Source: Nitrospira sp. (GTDB lineage: Bacteria; Nitrospirota; Nitrospiria; Nitrospirales; Nitrospiraceae). Taken from it: a DNA stretch of 64,000 bases. This document shows positions 1 to 9,360 of this stretch, in pieces. The stretch covers positions 4,106,800 through 4,170,799 of the forward strand of contig CP126122.1 in the NCBI GenBank assembly GCA_030123565.1, read 5' to 3'. Within the stretch, counting starts at the first letter, position 1; each line of letters opens with the position of its first letter. A program made the position numbers and the translations under genes. The notes under the pieces were generated by a model. The model was not told where the DNA came from. It ran no database searches and worked only from the letters and a program-made list of their open reading frames with translations.

Positions 1-104
1 TCCCGGATCGTGACGGCTGATTCTGGTCTGTAAAGGCAGAGGTGGTTATTGGTTTTACAACTTCGCCGTGAATGCACCTCACGGAACGCGAAGGAATGAT
101 AAAC

Positions 105-671
105 ATGTCTGGTAACGAAAAGCAGAGAATGCATCGAGGTGGACGGGCGCGCCAGGTGATCCTGCTTGCCTTGATCTGGGGAGCACTGGTCTCACCTATG
201 GCTGGCGAGAGGGAGTCGCTGGCACGATCGCGCGATCTCGTGGCTACACCGCCCCTCATGGGGTCTCCACTGCAGGTTATAGAGAGTCAGATGAGGTCGG
301 GTGAGATTCAACGATTCGAGAGCCGGATGTTGGATTCACCGCTCCAGCTTATTGGCAGTCCCTTTGGGCCGTTTCGGTTTGCTACCCTGCCCAATTTCCA
401 GGATCTCTGGGCGACCCGTCAATCCATTTCGATGCTTCCTGCCATGCTGCAGACCCCTCGCGGGATACTGCTGCTGCTCCCCTATTACGTCCTGCCCCTT
501 GCACAGGAGTACCTCGCAGGCCAATCTGAGACGGTGGCGGAAGATCTTCCTGCCTCGCAGCCGCAATCTGTCGCACAGCCGAAATTTTTCAGCGCCCGCT
601 GCGGAACATTCATGGAGATTCTGGTACCTCCGAATGGACATCTGTCCGACGAAGAAAATAAACCATGTTAG
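105..671 (+). CDS. Hypothetical exported protein
   Basis: I do not recognise this 188-aa protein. The ATG at 105 is chosen because AAGGA lies at 91-95; in-frame starts at 72 and 96 have no better site. A basic N-terminus (residues 1-16) is followed by a hydrophobic stretch (about 17-33), which suggests a signal peptide or membrane anchor. The mature part contains a short repeated motif (GSPLQVI near 53-59 and DSPLQLIGSP near 77-86), and a second hydrophobic stretch occurs near 120-133. The C-terminal 50 residues are polar. No operon partner is visible: the next gene is on the opposite strand. An envelope role is only an inference from the signal-like N-terminus. Confidence 0.5.
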   Translation: MSGNEKQRMHRGGRARQVILLALIWGALVSPMAGERESLARSRDLVATPPLMGSPLQVIESQMRSGEIQRFESRMLDSPLQLIGSPFGPFRFATLPNFQDLWATRQSISMLPAMLQTPRGILLLLPYYVLPLAQEYLAGQSETVAEDLPASQPQSVAQPKFFSARCGTFMEILVPPNGHLSDEENKPC

Positions 672-995
672 GGGTTCCGATTTTGTGTCTGAACTCGTCA
701 GGAACAACCAGAAGCGACAGAATCAATCCAATCTCCTGATCCTCGATATTCCCGGAGTCCGGCCTGGCAGGATGAAGCCACGGTTGATGTTCCGCGTTCG
801 TTCAACATACCGGGGAGCCTGTTGAACATCGTCGCACCGTTCGACCAGTCCGGGTCCGCCACCTCCGGCTGCGTGGGCAACAGGCTGTTGTCTGGCGGAC
901 CGGGCCTGATGCTCTGGATCCGGCCGAAACCACCCTGTTTCAATAGATCCCGGACAAGCTCCAAGGCCGAAACAGATTGCCAGGGCCGACGTCGG
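672..995. other. Intergenic stretch between convergent genes
   Basis: This 324-bp stretch separates the tail of the small exported protein from the tail of the transglutaminase gene on the opposite strand. Open frames cross it on both strands, but they overlap each other, lack ribosome binding sites and have no recognisable protein features. I see no clear terminator hairpin. Confidence 0.4.
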
Positions 996-3212
996 TTACC
1001 GGTTCTGCGGGGGGTGAGCCGATCGTTCAAGACTGCGGATGGTACGAAGCAGGCCTTCTGCCATGGCGAGATCTTCCGCGGTCAACGGAGTTTGGCCGAA
1101 CCGGACTTGACTATAGAGATGAGTCAGAGCGTCGATGGAGGGCCAGGCCTCAGACCATTGCTCGCGAACATGGTGGAGAAATTCACGCGGTGTGGCGCTT
1201 GCCGGTTTCACGATTCCTTGCTGAGCGCAGCAATCGATCATATGTGAGTAGAGGGTGACGGCGACCTGCTGATTCGCCGAATAGCCATCCTGCCGATCTG
1301 CCGCCTTCCCTGACCGTCGCAGCATCAGTCTGACCACATAACCCGCGCCGACTGCCATGATGAGGATGAGAAGGATGACGACGGTCTGTGGAAGGCCGGT
1401 TGGCGCCAGGGCCGTTCTGAATCGATTAAAGGAGGTTGCCACCTGTCCCAGCAAGGCGGTCAGGGACTCGGACATTCTTGCCCGCACCGCCCCTCCCCCT
1501 TCCCGAATGCCCTGTACGACTGCGAGTTGATCGTTCGCATTGTAGTGCACGAAGAATCGATCCCATTTGAGCCGGGCTGAATCCATGACACTGTTCGCTG
1601 ATTGCCACCAGGTTGGCGCGGTCGCCTCGGGGACGGGAGGAGTGGGGTCCATCGTGATCCATCCCGATTGCGGGAAATAGACCTCCACCCATGCATGGGC
1701 ATCCCGTTGCCGAACGGTGTAGTAGTTCCCGAAGGCATTCCATTCGGTCGCAAGAAAACCCGTCACCAACCTTGCGGGAATCCCCACTGTACGGAGCAGG
1801 ACCACCATCGCGGTAGCGTAATGTTCGCAATAACCGGTCTTTCTGGTCAGGAGAAAGTCTTCCAAGGGATGGGCGGATTGCAGGGACGGTACTTCCAGGC
1901 TGTATCGATAGTTGGTCAGCAGATGTGTCCGTATCAGGTTCACGGCCTGTGCAAGGCTGGTGGCCGGTTGGGTCACCCTACGCGCCAGGTCGACGATCTG
2001 TGGGCTGACGACAGGGATTTGGAGATAATGCCGGAGGATGAACTCAGGGTAGAGAAACGCAGCGCTGGTGCTTTCTTGCGGGACCAGGCTGGGAGGGACG
2101 GAATAGACGGTGTAGTGTATGCGGGCATGGGAAGGAAACGGCAGGTGGAGAGACCCCATGAGATCGGATTGGACCGAGAGAAAGTTGCCCTTGATGGAGA
2201 TGGGAAGCGGGGCGCCGAAGAGCACCGCCGTATCGAGCGGCTCGAGAAGAATGTCCTGCCTGAGACGTCGGGCCGAGGCTGTTGGTGGCTTGGCGCCCGG
2301 CGTGCGGAGCGTAAACACCCCTTGGGGCAGTTCTGTGAGGGGCCGGCCGTGCGGCAGGCTATTGCTCCAAGAGGTGCCGCTGTATTGGTCGTAGGCGACC
2401 CCGCGGAGATAGATGGGGGTGCGCCTGAATTCATCGTCGCCTTCCGGTAATTCCACCCGCATAACGATACTCGGATCCTGCTTCACCGGGCCGATCACTC
2501 CCAACTCGACCTGCTCCGTGAATCCCGTGGTCCGCAGGCTTTCCTCACGGTTGTTCTGAAAGAGGCCAACCCCGATCCGTGGGATCGAGAAGAAGAGCAG
2601 CAAGGTGAGACCAAACGCACCGGCCGCCATGGCATTGGTCGTCCAAAAGAAACGGCGAGTAATCTGTGCCGGAGGCAAGGGGGGGCGGAGAGGCTCTGAG
2701 CCGGTCTTGTGACCGTCTGCACTCTCTTCCTTCTCCTTCATGAGGTGATACAGCAGCAGCGTCCAGACACCGGCCACCAGGTAGGCGAAAAAGAAGGGGG
2801 CGTACCACCACTGTGTCGTCAGGGCGGCGGAGGCCAAGAGGGTGATCAGGCTGATGGCATAGAGATGAAGAAAGTCCCGCCGCTGGTCGAGGTTCGACAG
2901 TTTGTTGACGAGGAGCATGATGAGGAAGTGAATCCCGGCCGGCAGGACCTCCTGCGAAACGAGGAAGAGATCGACCCAGAAACCAGCGAAGGCGAATAGG
3001 AGAAACAGGTTCCAGGTCAGCGCGGAGAGACGCAGGTGGACCGACAGGCTTGAGAGGGTGGAGGCCGGAATGACACGCAGAAGCGCAACGGCAAAGGCCA
3101 TCCCTGCAAGGGTGAGAAGCCACGAAGGCAGCGAGATCGCGAGCGCCAGGCTCGCGAAGCTGGTTGCGGCCAACACAATCGAGCTAAGCCGGAATGCCGC
3201 GTCCAACACCAT
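996..3212 (-). CDS. TgpA-type membrane transglutaminase (DUF3488/transglutaminase-like/DUF4129)
   Basis: This 738-aa membrane protein has the TgpA architecture: about six N-terminal membrane segments (residues 5-215), a periplasmic transglutaminase-like domain, a further membrane helix (about 625-645) and a C-terminal DUF4129-like region. The catalytic triad is visible as Cys462 (TGYCEHYA), His506 (RDAHAWVEVY) and Asp522 (TMDPTPP). TgpA of Pseudomonas is an essential or near-essential periplasmic transglutaminase, but its substrate is not settled. The gene is the last of a leftward MoxR-DUF58-transglutaminase operon and overlaps the DUF58 gene by 29 bp, which suggests translational coupling. 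The product likely acts on the outer face of the inner membrane. Confidence 0.9.
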   Translation of the reverse strand: MVLDAAFRLSSIVLAATSFASLALAISLPSWLLTLAGMAFAVALLRVIPASTLSSLSVHLRLSALTWNLFLLFAFAGFWVDLFLVSQEVLPAGIHFLIMLLVNKLSNLDQRRDFLHLYAISLITLLASAALTTQWWYAPFFFAYLVAGVWTLLLYHLMKEKEESADGHKTGSEPLRPPLPPAQITRRFFWTTNAMAAGAFGLTLLLFFSIPRIGVGLFQNNREESLRTTGFTEQVELGVIGPVKQDPSIVMRVELPEGDDEFRRTPIYLRGVAYDQYSGTSWSNSLPHGRPLTELPQGVFTLRTPGAKPPTASARRLRQDILLEPLDTAVLFGAPLPISIKGNFLSVQSDLMGSLHLPFPSHARIHYTVYSVPPSLVPQESTSAAFLYPEFILRHYLQIPVVSPQIVDLARRVTQPATSLAQAVNLIRTHLLTNYRYSLEVPSLQSAHPLEDFLLTRKTGYCEHYATAMVVLLRTVGIPARLVTGFLATEWNAFGNYYTVRQRDAHAWVEVYFPQSGWITMDPTPPVPEATAPTWWQSANSVMDSARLKWDRFFVHYNANDQLAVVQGIREGGGAVRARMSESLTALLGQVATSFNRFRTALAPTGLPQTVVILLILIMAVGAGYVVRLMLRRSGKAADRQDGYSANQQVAVTLYSHMIDCCAQQGIVKPASATPREFLHHVREQWSEAWPSIDALTHLYSQVRFGQTPLTAEDLAMAEGLLRTIRSLERSAHPPQNR

Positions 3213-4377
3213 CGAAGAGGTCCTCGTGAGACTGAGGAGAAATGACGTGATCGACCGCCGGAAACTCCCCGCCCTGGGCTGGATCGGTCCAGGGTAGGAG
3301 CAAGATCGTCAACCCCTCGTGGGACTCCGCAAGCGCCAGTGCCATGGCCTGTCGAATGGAGTCGCCCTTCGTCACGGAACATCGTTCACAGAGCGCCAGG
3401 GCGTGCAACAGGTGAAGGGACTCTTCTGTCCCACCGGCCGGGAGTTCCTGTCGGTCACCGAGCAGCAGACGGACCCGGTAACCGCCTTTCAGAAACAGAT
3501 CGAGCAGCGACGCGGCAATCGAGAGGGTTCGTTCGAAGGAGTCATCGTCTTCGTCAGGCGCGATGGTCGAGATCGCGAGCGTGACCAGCCGCTGGTTTTC
3601 AGCCTCGGTCTCTTTGAGCATCAACTTCGAGGTGCGGGCCGTCGTCATCCAGTGGATGGCGCGGGAATCGTCACCGGGGCGAAACTCGCGCAGATTGTAG
3701 AGCGAGTTTCCTTGCCCGCGACGAGCCAGATCTTGGTTGTGTCCCAGCGCGCTCAATTCGTGGAGGCGCATCGGCGGGAGGGGAATCCTGTTCGGGCAGA
3801 CGATGATGCCGGCCTCGCATGGATAGAAGGCTTTCTTGTGAAAAAGCCCGAATGGAAACTGGGTGACGACGCGCACCCCGTCGAATCGATAGCGCCCGCG
3901 TCTGCGTACAAGCAGCGGATAGGAGAGCAACATCGAGGATTCTGAGGCGAGGTGCGCGAGGTGCATCCCGCGGTCGAGGTCCTGTCCGGCCACGACGTCA
4001 AACAGGCGCAGGGACAGGCTCGGAAGGCGTGATTTGCGATTGGCGATCCAGAGGGCCACGGTGGCCGGTTCGTTCGCAACGAGGTAGTCCGGGATGTGGC
4101 GATGAAATTCCAACCGGCGCACACATTGTTCCGACAGCAACCCGGACAGGACGATCAGGCTCAACATCATGGCCAGCAGGAGGTAGAACAGGTTGTTGCC
4201 GGTGTTGACCGCCGCGACTCCGACGGCCAGCGTCAACAGCAGGAAGCGGGTTCCTTCCGCCGTCAACCCGATCGCGCGATGGTGCCAGAGCCGCCGGAAC
4301 CATGTCTGGAGGGGCTTGAGTAACATGCTGAAGGATGGACCGTTACCGAATGCCGTTCCCGCATCCGGGGTTGTCAC
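3184..4377 (-). CDS. DUF58 domain-containing protein
   Basis: This 397-aa protein has two adjacent hydrophobic helices near residues 43-82 and a cytoplasmic or periplasmic DUF58 domain. The family signature is seen near 228-252 (LREFRPGDDSRAIHWMTTAR). DUF58 proteins are vWA-like partners of MoxR AAA+ ATPases. The start ATG overlaps the moxR stop in an ATGA (4374-4377), which supports this start and tight co-translation, and the 3' end overlaps the transglutaminase gene. The context points to a MoxR-driven assembly or maturation system for a membrane or cell-wall complex. The client is unknown. Confidence 0.9.
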   Translation of the reverse strand: MTTPDAGTAFGNGPSFSMLLKPLQTWFRRLWHHRAIGLTAEGTRFLLLTLAVGVAAVNTGNNLFYLLLAMMLSLIVLSGLLSEQCVRRLEFHRHIPDYLVANEPATVALWIANRKSRLPSLSLRLFDVVAGQDLDRGMHLAHLASESSMLLSYPLLVRRRGRYRFDGVRVVTQFPFGLFHKKAFYPCEAGIIVCPNRIPLPPMRLHELSALGHNQDLARRGQGNSLYNLREFRPGDDSRAIHWMTTARTSKLMLKETEAENQRLVTLAISTIAPDEDDDSFERTLSIAASLLDLFLKGGYRVRLLLGDRQELPAGGTEESLHLLHALALCERCSVTKGDSIRQAMALALAESHEGLTILLLPWTDPAQGGEFPAVDHVISPQSHEDLFDGVGRGIPA

Positions 4378-5315
4378 AGCGGGACCGGGATGCCGTCGAG
4401 AATGTCTTGAAAGACCCGCTCCGTCTGCTCGAAACTCTTGGTGCGCGTTCCCTGGGACCGGGCGAGCATGACGCGGTGCGACAGCACCGGCGGGGCGAGT
4501 TCCTTGATGTCTTCCGGGAGGCAGTAGGTTCGATCGCGAACGAGGGCCAGCGCCTTCGCCGCCTTGCAGAGCGCGAGCGCGCCCCGCGTACTGACGCCGA
4601 GCGACAATAGATGGTTGTGCCTGGTGGCGAGCACGATCGCGAGGAGATAGTCCATCAGGCTGTCTTCCATCCGGACCTTTTCTGCCTGGGCTTGGAGGTC
4701 CAACACCTGTTGGGCGCTCAGCACGGGCTGAATCTCATCGGCGGGGTGGAGTGATTGCGGACGGTCCAGCACCTTCTTTTCCTCCTCGGGCGTCGGATAG
4801 CCGATGCGGACCCGCATGAGGAATCGATCCAGCTGGGATTCCGGCAGGGGGAACGTGCCGTGATATTCCGCAGGATTTTGCGTGGCGATGACCATGAAAG
4901 GCTGGCGCAACGGATGGGTCTGGTTGTCCACGGAGATCTGCGCTTCGCTCATGGCTTCCAGCAGGCTGCTTTGCGTTTTCGGCGTCGTGCGGTTGATCTC
5001 ATCGGCCAGGACGATGTTGGCAAAGAGCGGGCCGGGCATGAATTCGAAGGCCTGTTTTTGGCGATTGAACACGGAAATCCCGACGATATCGGAGGGCAGC
5101 AAGTCGCTGGTGAACTGGATGCGTTTGAAGGAACAATCCAGTGAGCGCGCGAGGCTGTGGGCCAGCGTGGTCTTGCCGACTCCGGGAACGTCTTCGATCA
5201 GCAGGTGCCCGCGCGCCAGCAGGCACACGACGGCCATCTCGATGACCCGCGCCTTCCCCTTGATGACCTGCGCGATATTGTCCTGTAACGATTTGATGGA
5301 GTGAGAGGAATTCAC
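4374..5315 (-). CDS. MoxR family AAA+ ATPase
   Basis: This AAA+ ATPase of the MoxR/RavA family has Walker A at about residues 43-50 (PGVGKTT) and Walker B at 101-109 (IVLADEINR), followed by the sensor motif (ATQNPAEYHGTFPLPESQLDRF). Members act as chaperone-like ATPases that activate or insert cofactors into partner complexes, usually together with DUF58 or vWA proteins. The GTG at 5315 gives 313 aa, the usual family length. A TTG at 5378 would add 21 residues that do not look conserved, and neither start has a strong Shine-Dalgarno. It is the first gene of the three-gene operon and overlaps the DUF58 gene by 4 bp. Confidence 0.9.
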   Translation of the reverse strand: MNSSHSIKSLQDNIAQVIKGKARVIEMAVVCLLARGHLLIEDVPGVGKTTLAHSLARSLDCSFKRIQFTSDLLPSDIVGISVFNRQKQAFEFMPGPLFANIVLADEINRTTPKTQSSLLEAMSEAQISVDNQTHPLRQPFMVIATQNPAEYHGTFPLPESQLDRFLMRVRIGYPTPEEEKKVLDRPQSLHPADEIQPVLSAQQVLDLQAQAEKVRMEDSLMDYLLAIVLATRHNHLLSLGVSTRGALALCKAAKALALVRDRTYCLPEDIKELAPPVLSHRVMLARSQGTRTKSFEQTERVFQDILDGIPVPL

Positions 5316-5452
5316 GATGGGATCTGTTCGAAGGGGATCACATTCGGCGCATGGTGTGTGATGCCCGAAGTCTAACAAAGGGTCCTGGGACCGTCAATTT
5401 TTATACGGGATTTCGAGCGGGTCATGAGAGGACAGATTGGTCTACCGGCTTG

Positions 5453-6781
5453 TCAGGCGGTCGGAACCGGCTCCGGGAGGAGTGTGAGAAACCAGGGAGG
5501 AGTTTCTTCCGCCATCTCCTGAAATCGTCTGGCGGTGCTGCTCACAGGGAAGCCTTCGAAGAGGGCTCCACGTCGAATCACGACGTGGCGGAAGCGGTAG
5601 GGGGCGGCATGATCGGAGACTGTAGGGAGGACAGAGGGAAAGGTTCGGCGCAACGGGGTGAGGTCCGACAAGGCGCAGGAGCCACCGAGCGGAAGGGCCG
5701 AAAGCCGGTCGAATGTATCCCCGAACAACTCGGGAAGGTTCTTTTCCGACAAGATGAGATTCGCCGGCCTCACAAGCGGGTCTTCGATCAGTTGCGACAG
5801 GATTTCCCAAAACACCTGGGAGTCGACCGCGCCCAAGACGCACAGGGCTCCGCGGGTCGCCATCACTTCCAACAGGGCGAGGGGGCCGCGGATATCGAAT
5901 TTCCACGGCGGAAAGAGGAGGCTCCGGCCGGCATGCAGCACTTCCAGCGCGGACTCTTTCCCATGCTGGACCTGTCGGGAGTCTCCTTTGGTGCGCCGCA
6001 GTTCTTCGGCAAGTACGGCGGCGGAGAGGCGCGTGGGTTCGTAGGCAAAGGTCGGTGTGGCAGGCGCCCAACAGGTCACGATGAGGTAGCGCCTTGCCAG
6101 ACGTTCGTCTTGTTCAAGCTGATCGAGGACGAACATGTCTTGGTCGCCGTAGAAGCGAAATTGTACGTTGGGCCGGGACCGCAGGCGGCTCAGACGGAGC
6201 GGATGGGCATGGAGCGGCCCACCGAGGTGGGAGCCGGGATCCAAGCGGTCGAGACAATGGAGCAGGAGCGGTCTGTTTTGTGCGGCTAGTCGGTGCTCAT
6301 AATGGGTAACCAGTTCTTCGGCGAAGGACAGATCGCCTGCCCCCAGATCCAAGACGGACGCAGGGGCCTGTTCCGTCAACAGCTCGAAGGGATTGTTGTG
6401 CTGACGAATGAATGGTTCGATGGCCTCAGCCGTCTGTGTCGGGAGCGGCCACTTTGCCGGTTGTATCGAGCACAGGCCAAAGAGGACACAGAGTGCGCGC
6501 AGGGCCTTTGTCGGAGGGAGCCCTGTCAGCTGCTTGAGCGCTTCGGTGGAGGGAGGGCGGTTTGTGGATTCTTGTTCCGGTGGCAGGGCGGTGACGACGC
6601 GACGTTTGATCTCGTCCGGAAAGGCAGAGGTCTCTATGGCCTCGATCAGCGCCTTGAGGGTCGCAGGCCATCTTGTCTGGTTGACGAGATGGCGTGAAGC
6701 ATCCCACGAGGCAGCGTCCGAGGACCGTGCGGAAGTGACCTGTCGCCGAAAGGCAGCCAGGAGGTCTGGATCAATACTCAT
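5453..6781 (-). CDS. Putative SAM-dependent methyltransferase-like protein
   Basis: This is a 442-aa soluble protein that I cannot assign to a named family. Residues 143-150 (VLDLGAGD) match the glycine-rich motif I of class I SAM-dependent methyltransferases, and a following acidic motif (LHCLDRLDP) could be the ribose-binding strand. An N-terminal helical region of about 130 residues precedes this core, and the C-terminal 150 residues show no known motif. It lies 137 bp upstream of moxR on the same strand, so it may be co-transcribed. Methyl transfer is inferred from one motif; the substrate is unknown. Confidence 0.6.
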   Translation of the reverse strand: MSIDPDLLAAFRRQVTSARSSDAASWDASRHLVNQTRWPATLKALIEAIETSAFPDEIKRRVVTALPPEQESTNRPPSTEALKQLTGLPPTKALRALCVLFGLCSIQPAKWPLPTQTAEAIEPFIRQHNNPFELLTEQAPASVLDLGAGDLSFAEELVTHYEHRLAAQNRPLLLHCLDRLDPGSHLGGPLHAHPLRLSRLRSRPNVQFRFYGDQDMFVLDQLEQDERLARRYLIVTCWAPATPTFAYEPTRLSAAVLAEELRRTKGDSRQVQHGKESALEVLHAGRSLLFPPWKFDIRGPLALLEVMATRGALCVLGAVDSQVFWEILSQLIEDPLVRPANLILSEKNLPELFGDTFDRLSALPLGGSCALSDLTPLRRTFPSVLPTVSDHAAPYRFRHVVIRRGALFEGFPVSSTARRFQEMAEETPPWFLTLLPEPVPTA

Positions 6782-6921
6782 GAGGCGATTCGCTGTTCTC
6801 TAGTTCCGGCGTAGCGCGGGGAGTAAAGGCGTCAGTGCGTGGGGGGAGAGTAACGGGCCTGTCGGGAAGGAGTCAAGACAGCCGCCTTGAAGCCATGGTA
6901 TGCCTGTGTTAGGTAGACGAA

Positions 6922-7938
6922 ATGCATAGGCCTTGTCCCCATTCCTTCCGGATCATTCGGAGCGGCGCGAGTCGAGTGCTCACGGCGCTCTGGCTGATGG
7001 TTGCCATGCTCGGCTGTCAGGTGAAAGACCACCCATCGGTCGTGCCGCTTCACGGGTCGAACGGATGGATGGCGGGTCAGGTGCTTGAGGCGAAAACCGG
7101 TCGGCCGGTGCCGTTGAAGAGTTGGTTGGAAGGGCTGGCCCAATACGATGTCATTTATCTGGGGGAGGAGCATCATAATCGGTTCCACATCGATGCGGCG
7201 TTGACCGTACTGCGGTCATTGGTGGACCAGGGGCGCCGGCCGTTGCTGACGATGGAAATGTTCGGCTGGGATGGCCAGCAGGTCTTGGATGACTACGTCA
7301 GTTCCAAGGAGACGGTTCGTTCGGAGTTTCTTGAACGGGTGCTCTGGAAACAGAATTGGGATGGGGCCTTCGAAGACTATGAGCCGTTGGTGCAGTTTGC
7401 CAAGGACCACCGGCTTCACCTGTCGGCGATGAATCCGCCCAAGCCGTTGATCAAGCAAGTGGTCAAGCAGGGACTCGTTCAAGCCAAGGAACAGGCAGAA
7501 TGGCGTCGGTGGGGCATGCAGGACGAGACGATCGTGGACGACCCCGCCTATCGAGCTCGAATCCTGTCCCAACTCCAGGATTGCCATGGAGGCGGCTCCC
7601 CTGAGGACTATCAGACCATGTACGAAGCCTCCATGGTGAGGGATGAAGGCATGGCAAGGACTGTGGTCTCCGCGCTCAACCGGATTCGCGCCGAAGGAGA
7701 TCCGGTGCAGGGGCCGGTGGTCAGTTATACAGGTGGCGGCCACGTCCAGTATGGATTGCCGGTGCCGAACCGTGTTGCTCGACGGGTTCCGGAAGGGCTC
7801 AAACAGGTGACGGTGTACATGGCCACGTTCGAGGCGGGGCGAGCCGGGGAACTGCGGCAGGCCATGCAAGAAGGGATTGCGGATTATGTGTGGTTGACCC
7901 CTCAAGGCACTCAAGGGCCTCCTCGACGGTGCCGATAA
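6922..7938 (+). CDS. ChaN family lipoprotein (heme/iron-associated)
   Basis: This 338-aa protein has a hydrophobic leader ending in a lipobox at Cys32 (VAMLGC), so it is probably lipid-anchored. The rest is a ChaN/PDxFFG-type domain: IYLGEEHHNRFHIDAAL near residues 75-91, PLLTMEMFGWDGQQVLDDY near 106-124, and GGGHVQYGLPVPNRV near 271-285. Campylobacter ChaN is an iron-regulated outer-membrane lipoprotein that binds heme as a dimer, so a role in heme or iron handling is likely. It is transcribed alone and diverges from the methyltransferase-like gene, with 140 bp between them. No Fur box was recognised by eye. Confidence 0.85.
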   Translation: MHRPCPHSFRIIRSGASRVLTALWLMVAMLGCQVKDHPSVVPLHGSNGWMAGQVLEAKTGRPVPLKSWLEGLAQYDVIYLGEEHHNRFHIDAALTVLRSLVDQGRRPLLTMEMFGWDGQQVLDDYVSSKETVRSEFLERVLWKQNWDGAFEDYEPLVQFAKDHRLHLSAMNPPKPLIKQVVKQGLVQAKEQAEWRRWGMQDETIVDDPAYRARILSQLQDCHGGGSPEDYQTMYEASMVRDEGMARTVVSALNRIRAEGDPVQGPVVSYTGGGHVQYGLPVPNRVARRVPEGLKQVTVYMATFEAGRAGELRQAMQEGIADYVWLTPQGTQGPPRRCR

Positions 7939-8221
7939 GAACGTTCAGTGGGCGGTGTGTGTTTTATAGGGCAGGCTTCCAACCCTCGATCCGCGGTTCA
8001 CAGAACAATCCCCCCGCCCGCGGGATAGATGTCTCGACCAGACGGGCGTACATTCAAGCCGCGCTGGACAAGTGGACGGCTGAGGTAGTGAGCCCGTGAT
8101 ATTGAGGCGATCACGAGTCCGGTTGCAGGGGCGGCTCAGCAGTACTATTCATTTCACAGGTGGCACGATGAAGGGGAGAATTGCCTGTTCCGCTGATCGC
8201 CTCAGTTTGCTGGAGGCCTCC

Positions 8222-9034
8222 ATGATCAGTTCGGTTGTGGAACCCAATGCCTTTCAACTCGGGAAACAATATCATGCGGAACGTCGGGTCCAAATAGTGG
8301 ATGCGTCGGAGACGGAGGTGACCTCGGCGGTCATGGGCAATTCGGGCCTTTACGAACAGACCATTCGCCTCAGCCATGGTCACTTGGAGGCCAAGTGTTC
8401 CTGTACGTTGTCCGAGCAGCCGATCTGCCGTCATGGTGTGGCTGCGCTGCTTGAGTATCAGCGCTGGTCAAAAGAAAGAATCGCTCCCAAGGTCAGGCCG
8501 GTGTCCTCCCGCTTCGAAGCGGAGCAGCCGATCGCGACCCCGTCTGCCTTCGATGATGTGAAATTGAGCGAGGTGACGCAGTTTACGGAATGGATGCAGC
8601 GAGCGGTTCTCGCGATTCAGGCCGGTCATCCCGTTCCAGACCAACCCAACATGGGGCCTGGCGTGGTGTCCACCTGGATTCACATGATTCGACAGATGGA
8701 TGAACGGAGACGGGAGAGCGAGCTTGTCCAGGCCGGCCTCGATGCAGACATCCGACATCGCGATACGGTGGTGGCGCGCTTGACCCAAGATCTCGATTCT
8801 TCAGTGAAAGAAGCGAAATCTCTGCAGGTGATTTGCAAGGACCTCCAGCGAGAAGTCGGCCTGTACAAGGCGGCGGTTGGTAAAACAGCCGACCTTTCTC
8901 GGCAGATCGAGCAGTTCGACAGCGAGGTGAAGGCGATCGCCGGTCTTTTGGCCGAAAAGGGGCGTCGATTGGAGGGGTTGGCCGATTCGAGTCGAGAAGT
9001 CGCTGCCATGTTGAAGTCTCTGGGCAAGGTCTGA
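8222..9034 (+). CDS. SWIM zinc-finger domain protein with C-terminal coiled coil
   Basis: The protein carries a SWIM zinc-finger motif (CSC followed by CRH: CSCTLSEQPICRHGVAALL), a fold that binds DNA or protein partners. The ATG at 8222 is preferred because GGAGG sits at 8212-8216 with a 5-nt spacer; an upstream ATG at 8168 has a poorer site. This gives 270 aa. The C-terminal third is rich in charged heptad-like sequence (from about residue 155 to the end), which suggests a coiled coil. SWIM proteins of bacteria are often linked to SWI2/SNF2 helicases, but no helicase is nearby, so the partner is unknown. Confidence 0.75.
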   Translation: MISSVVEPNAFQLGKQYHAERRVQIVDASETEVTSAVMGNSGLYEQTIRLSHGHLEAKCSCTLSEQPICRHGVAALLEYQRWSKERIAPKVRPVSSRFEAEQPIATPSAFDDVKLSEVTQFTEWMQRAVLAIQAGHPVPDQPNMGPGVVSTWIHMIRQMDERRRESELVQAGLDADIRHRDTVVARLTQDLDSSVKEAKSLQVICKDLQREVGLYKAAVGKTADLSRQIEQFDSEVKAIAGLLAEKGRRLEGLADSSREVAAMLKSLGKV

Positions 9035-9121
9035 AGTGTAAGTCCCCCCTTGCGTCATCCCCCATTCCTTCAGTACAATGCGGCCCTCGTTCGACATTCC
9101 TTGAATTCCAAGGGGGGAATC

Positions 9122-9298
9122 ATGAATAGGTTGATCGCAGGACTGGTGGGTGGGTTTGCCGCACTTCAGACGACCACCGCATTTGCCAATGTCGGTGAAG
9201 GTCCGCCGGACTACAGCGGGATCACCGGCATGTACTACACTCTGATCGCGCTTGTTCTGGCGTTTGGCGTCTACGACACGTTTTTCAAGAAGAGCTGA
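9122..9298 (+). CDS. Small membrane protein (58 aa)
   Basis: This is an unrecognised 58-aa protein. A run of G (9114-9118) is placed as a ribosome binding site before the ATG at 9122. Residues 4-22 look like a cleavable signal peptide ending in TAFA, followed by a short polar segment (NVGEGPPDYSG) and a single membrane helix (about 36-53), ending in FFKKS. After processing it would be a tiny inner-membrane protein with its N-terminus outside. A weak promoter-like pair (TTGCGT at 9050, TACAAT at 9074, 18-bp spacer) lies upstream, so it may be expressed alone. Small accessory subunits of respiratory complexes look like this, but nothing here proves such a role. Confidence 0.6.
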   Translation: MNRLIAGLVGGFAALQTTTAFANVGEGPPDYSGITGMYYTLIALVLAFGVYDTFFKKS

Positions 9299-9360
9299 TC
9301 GGAGCATTCTGAATCCTGTGGCGTGAAATGTTGCTCCGCTTTGGAGGGCGGAGGAGTGTT

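Noticed and set aside
698..1247. Overlapping open frames on both strands around 0.7-1.2 kb
   Set aside because: They overlap each other and the 3' end of the transglutaminase gene, with no start signals or family motifs.
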